Program-made: the position numbers and the translations under genes
Part shown: positions 63,125-64,000 of the stretch, piece after piece
How positions within the stretch are numbered: position 1 is the stretch's first letter
Layout: each line of letters opens with the position of its first letter
From: DASXHY01 sp036272195
Lineage (GTDB): Bacteria; Verrucomicrobiota; Verrucomicrobiia; Limisphaerales; DASXHY01
Length of the DNA stretch: 64,000 nucleotides
Direction: 5' to 3'
Assembly (NCBI GenBank): GCA_036272195.1
Contig: DATAZE010000049.1
Coordinates: 1-64,000, forward strand
The notes under the pieces: model-generated
What the model was told of the DNA's origin: nothing
Seen by the model: only the letters and a program-made list of their open reading frames with translations
The model's database searches: none

Positions 63125-63225
63125 AACCGCAGATGAACGCAAATGCACACAGATTGGGAAAGGGGCGCATTACGGATAACACAAAAACTTTTCGCATCTG
63201 CGTTTATTTACGTTCATGTGCGGTT
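63125..63225. repeat. Bracketed inverted repeat of AACCGCAGATGAACGC units
   Basis: The arms 63125-63154 and 63196-63225 (AACCGCAGATGAACGCAAAT... and its inverted partner) match at 25 of 30 bases around a 41-base spacer. It separates lutA from lutB, genes that usually abut or overlap. The repeat ends 8 bases before the lutB ATG. Confidence 0.85.
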
Positions 63226-63233
63226 GAAATTTG

Positions 63234-64000
63234 ATGATCTCGCCCTTCCAACAATTCAAAGCGCAGGCGGAAATCCTCACGCATGATTTGCGGCATCGCG
63301 ATATCGTCCAGACCGCGTTACGCAAATACGAGATCGTGCGCGACAAATCGCGCGGCGCATTCCAGGATTACCCCTCTGCACGACAGGCGGCGGCCGAGAC
63401 CAAATGGGAAGCCCTCAATCATCTCGATAAATATCTCGAGCAATTCGCCGCCAAACTCGAAGCGCGCGGCACGAAAGTTCATTGGGCCACCACCGGTGAA
63501 CAGGCGCGCGACATCATCCTCGGCATCATTCGTGAAAAAAAGGCGCGCTCCATCGTCAAGTCCAAGGCGATGACCTCGGAGGAAATCCATCTCAATCACG
63601 CCCTCGAACACGAGGGATTTGAAGTTGTGGAATCCGACCTGGGCGAATTCATCGTCCAACTTCGCAAAGAAACGCCGTATCATATCGTGTTTCCGGCGAT
63701 GCATCTCACGCGCGGCGACATTAAGGAATTATTCAATCGCGAACTGAACGCCAATTCAACCGACAATCCCGAGGAATTGACCATGGTCGCGCGCCGCGTC
63801 CTGCGGCAGAAATATATTCATGCCGACATTGGTTTCACCGGCGCGAATTTCGCCATCGCCGAAACCGGGATGATTTCCATCACGGAAAATGAGGGCAACG
63901 CCCGTCTGACCGCCGCGCTGCCGAAAACCATGATCACGCTGCTAGGCATCGAGAAAGTCTTGCCGCGCCTCGAAGACCTGGCGTTGTTTCTCCCGCTGTT
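63234..64000 (+). CDS. lutB: LutB-type lactate utilisation iron-sulfur protein (5' part)
   Basis: The gene runs off the window's end, with about 255 residues visible from ATG 63234 (MISPFQQFKAQAEILTHDLR). The visible part is the LUD domain: ALRKYEIVRDKSRGAFQDYP, IVKSKAMTSEEIHLNHALEH, FEVVESDLGEFIVQLRKETP, HIVFPAMHLTRGDIKELFNR, and GFTGANFAIAETGMISITEN with the conserved substrate loop. The 4Fe-4S cluster region expected in the C-terminal half lies past the window. It follows lutA and would be followed by lutC. The ATG is 8 bases after the bracketed repeat. Confidence 0.92.
   Translation, partial: MISPFQQFKAQAEILTHDLRHRDIVQTALRKYEIVRDKSRGAFQDYPSARQAAAETKWEALNHLDKYLEQFAAKLEARGTKVHWATTGEQARDIILGIIREKKARSIVKSKAMTSEEIHLNHALEHEGFEVVESDLGEFIVQLRKETPYHIVFPAMHLTRGDIKELFNRELNANSTDNPEELTMVARRVLRQKYIHADIGFTGANFAIAETGMISITENEGNARLTAALPKTMITLLGIEKVLPRLEDLALFLPL

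Overview
The window looks like a chromosomal segment of a Verrucomicrobiota bacterium, probably of the Pedosphaera/Limisphaerales type. This is inferred from gene style, not from a database search. Pointers are several permease-prefix-domain membrane proteins next to a PadR regulator, an ECF sigma factor fused to a membrane-spanning C-terminal part, a DUF6600-type lipoprotein, a GT-C/TPR membrane protein, LPS and hopanoid-type lipid genes (lpxD, an HpnI-like glycosyltransferase), and a very high load of short bracketed inverted repeats. There is no sign of a phage, plasmid or CRISPR array.

Layout: 0-3.2 kb, the end of a PadR regulator and a tandem family of permease-prefix membrane proteins, one broken and one fused to a Clp_N domain; 3.3 kb, tRNA-Gln; 3.4-8.1 kb, a TAXI receptor, a GH43-like secreted glycosidase and a TPR/GT-C membrane protein; 8.2-13.9 kb, a MacAB-type efflux operon split by two small mobile cassettes (a four-helix-bundle gene and a RAYT transposase, each inside its own inverted repeat); 14-20.6 kb, a DUF1573 lipoprotein, a beta-propeller/phosphoesterase and a SNF2 helicase; 21-28 kb, prfB with its programmed frameshift, trpC carrying two in-frame palindromes, a Sel1 protein, a Gfo/Idh/MocA oxidoreductase and lpxD; 27.8-28.2 kb, a strongly structured block without a convincing large gene; 28.2-33.2 kb, a flotillin-like protein, small proteins and a sigma/membrane protein/CpxP-like operon; 33.4-36.7 kb, the conserved rpmH-rnpA-yidD-yidC-khpB cluster; 36.7-48.5 kb, a coiled-coil protein, the sigma fusion, a secreted Ig-repeat protein, a dead GIY-YIG gene, two tRNA-Arg genes, an HpnI-like transferase, a DEAD-box helicase, trpF, a MocR regulator with a DUF2917 neighbour and an orphan permease-prefix gene; 48.7-59.2 kb, a polyQ/Gly-rich lipoprotein, ruvC-ruvA-acyltransferase, lytic transglycosylase, priA, an ATE-like protein, alr and a DHDPS-family enzyme; 59.4-62.3 kb, an EmrAB-type efflux pair; 62.4 kb to the end, lutA and the start of lutB.

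The most distinctive feature is a zoo of at least ten unrelated families of short palindromic bracketed repeats. They lie between genes, and in several cases lie in frame inside conserved genes: twice in trpC, once in priA and at both ends of yidD. They also surround a RAYT transposase and a four-helix-bundle gene. How they spread is not shown by the sequence; the RAYT is one candidate source.
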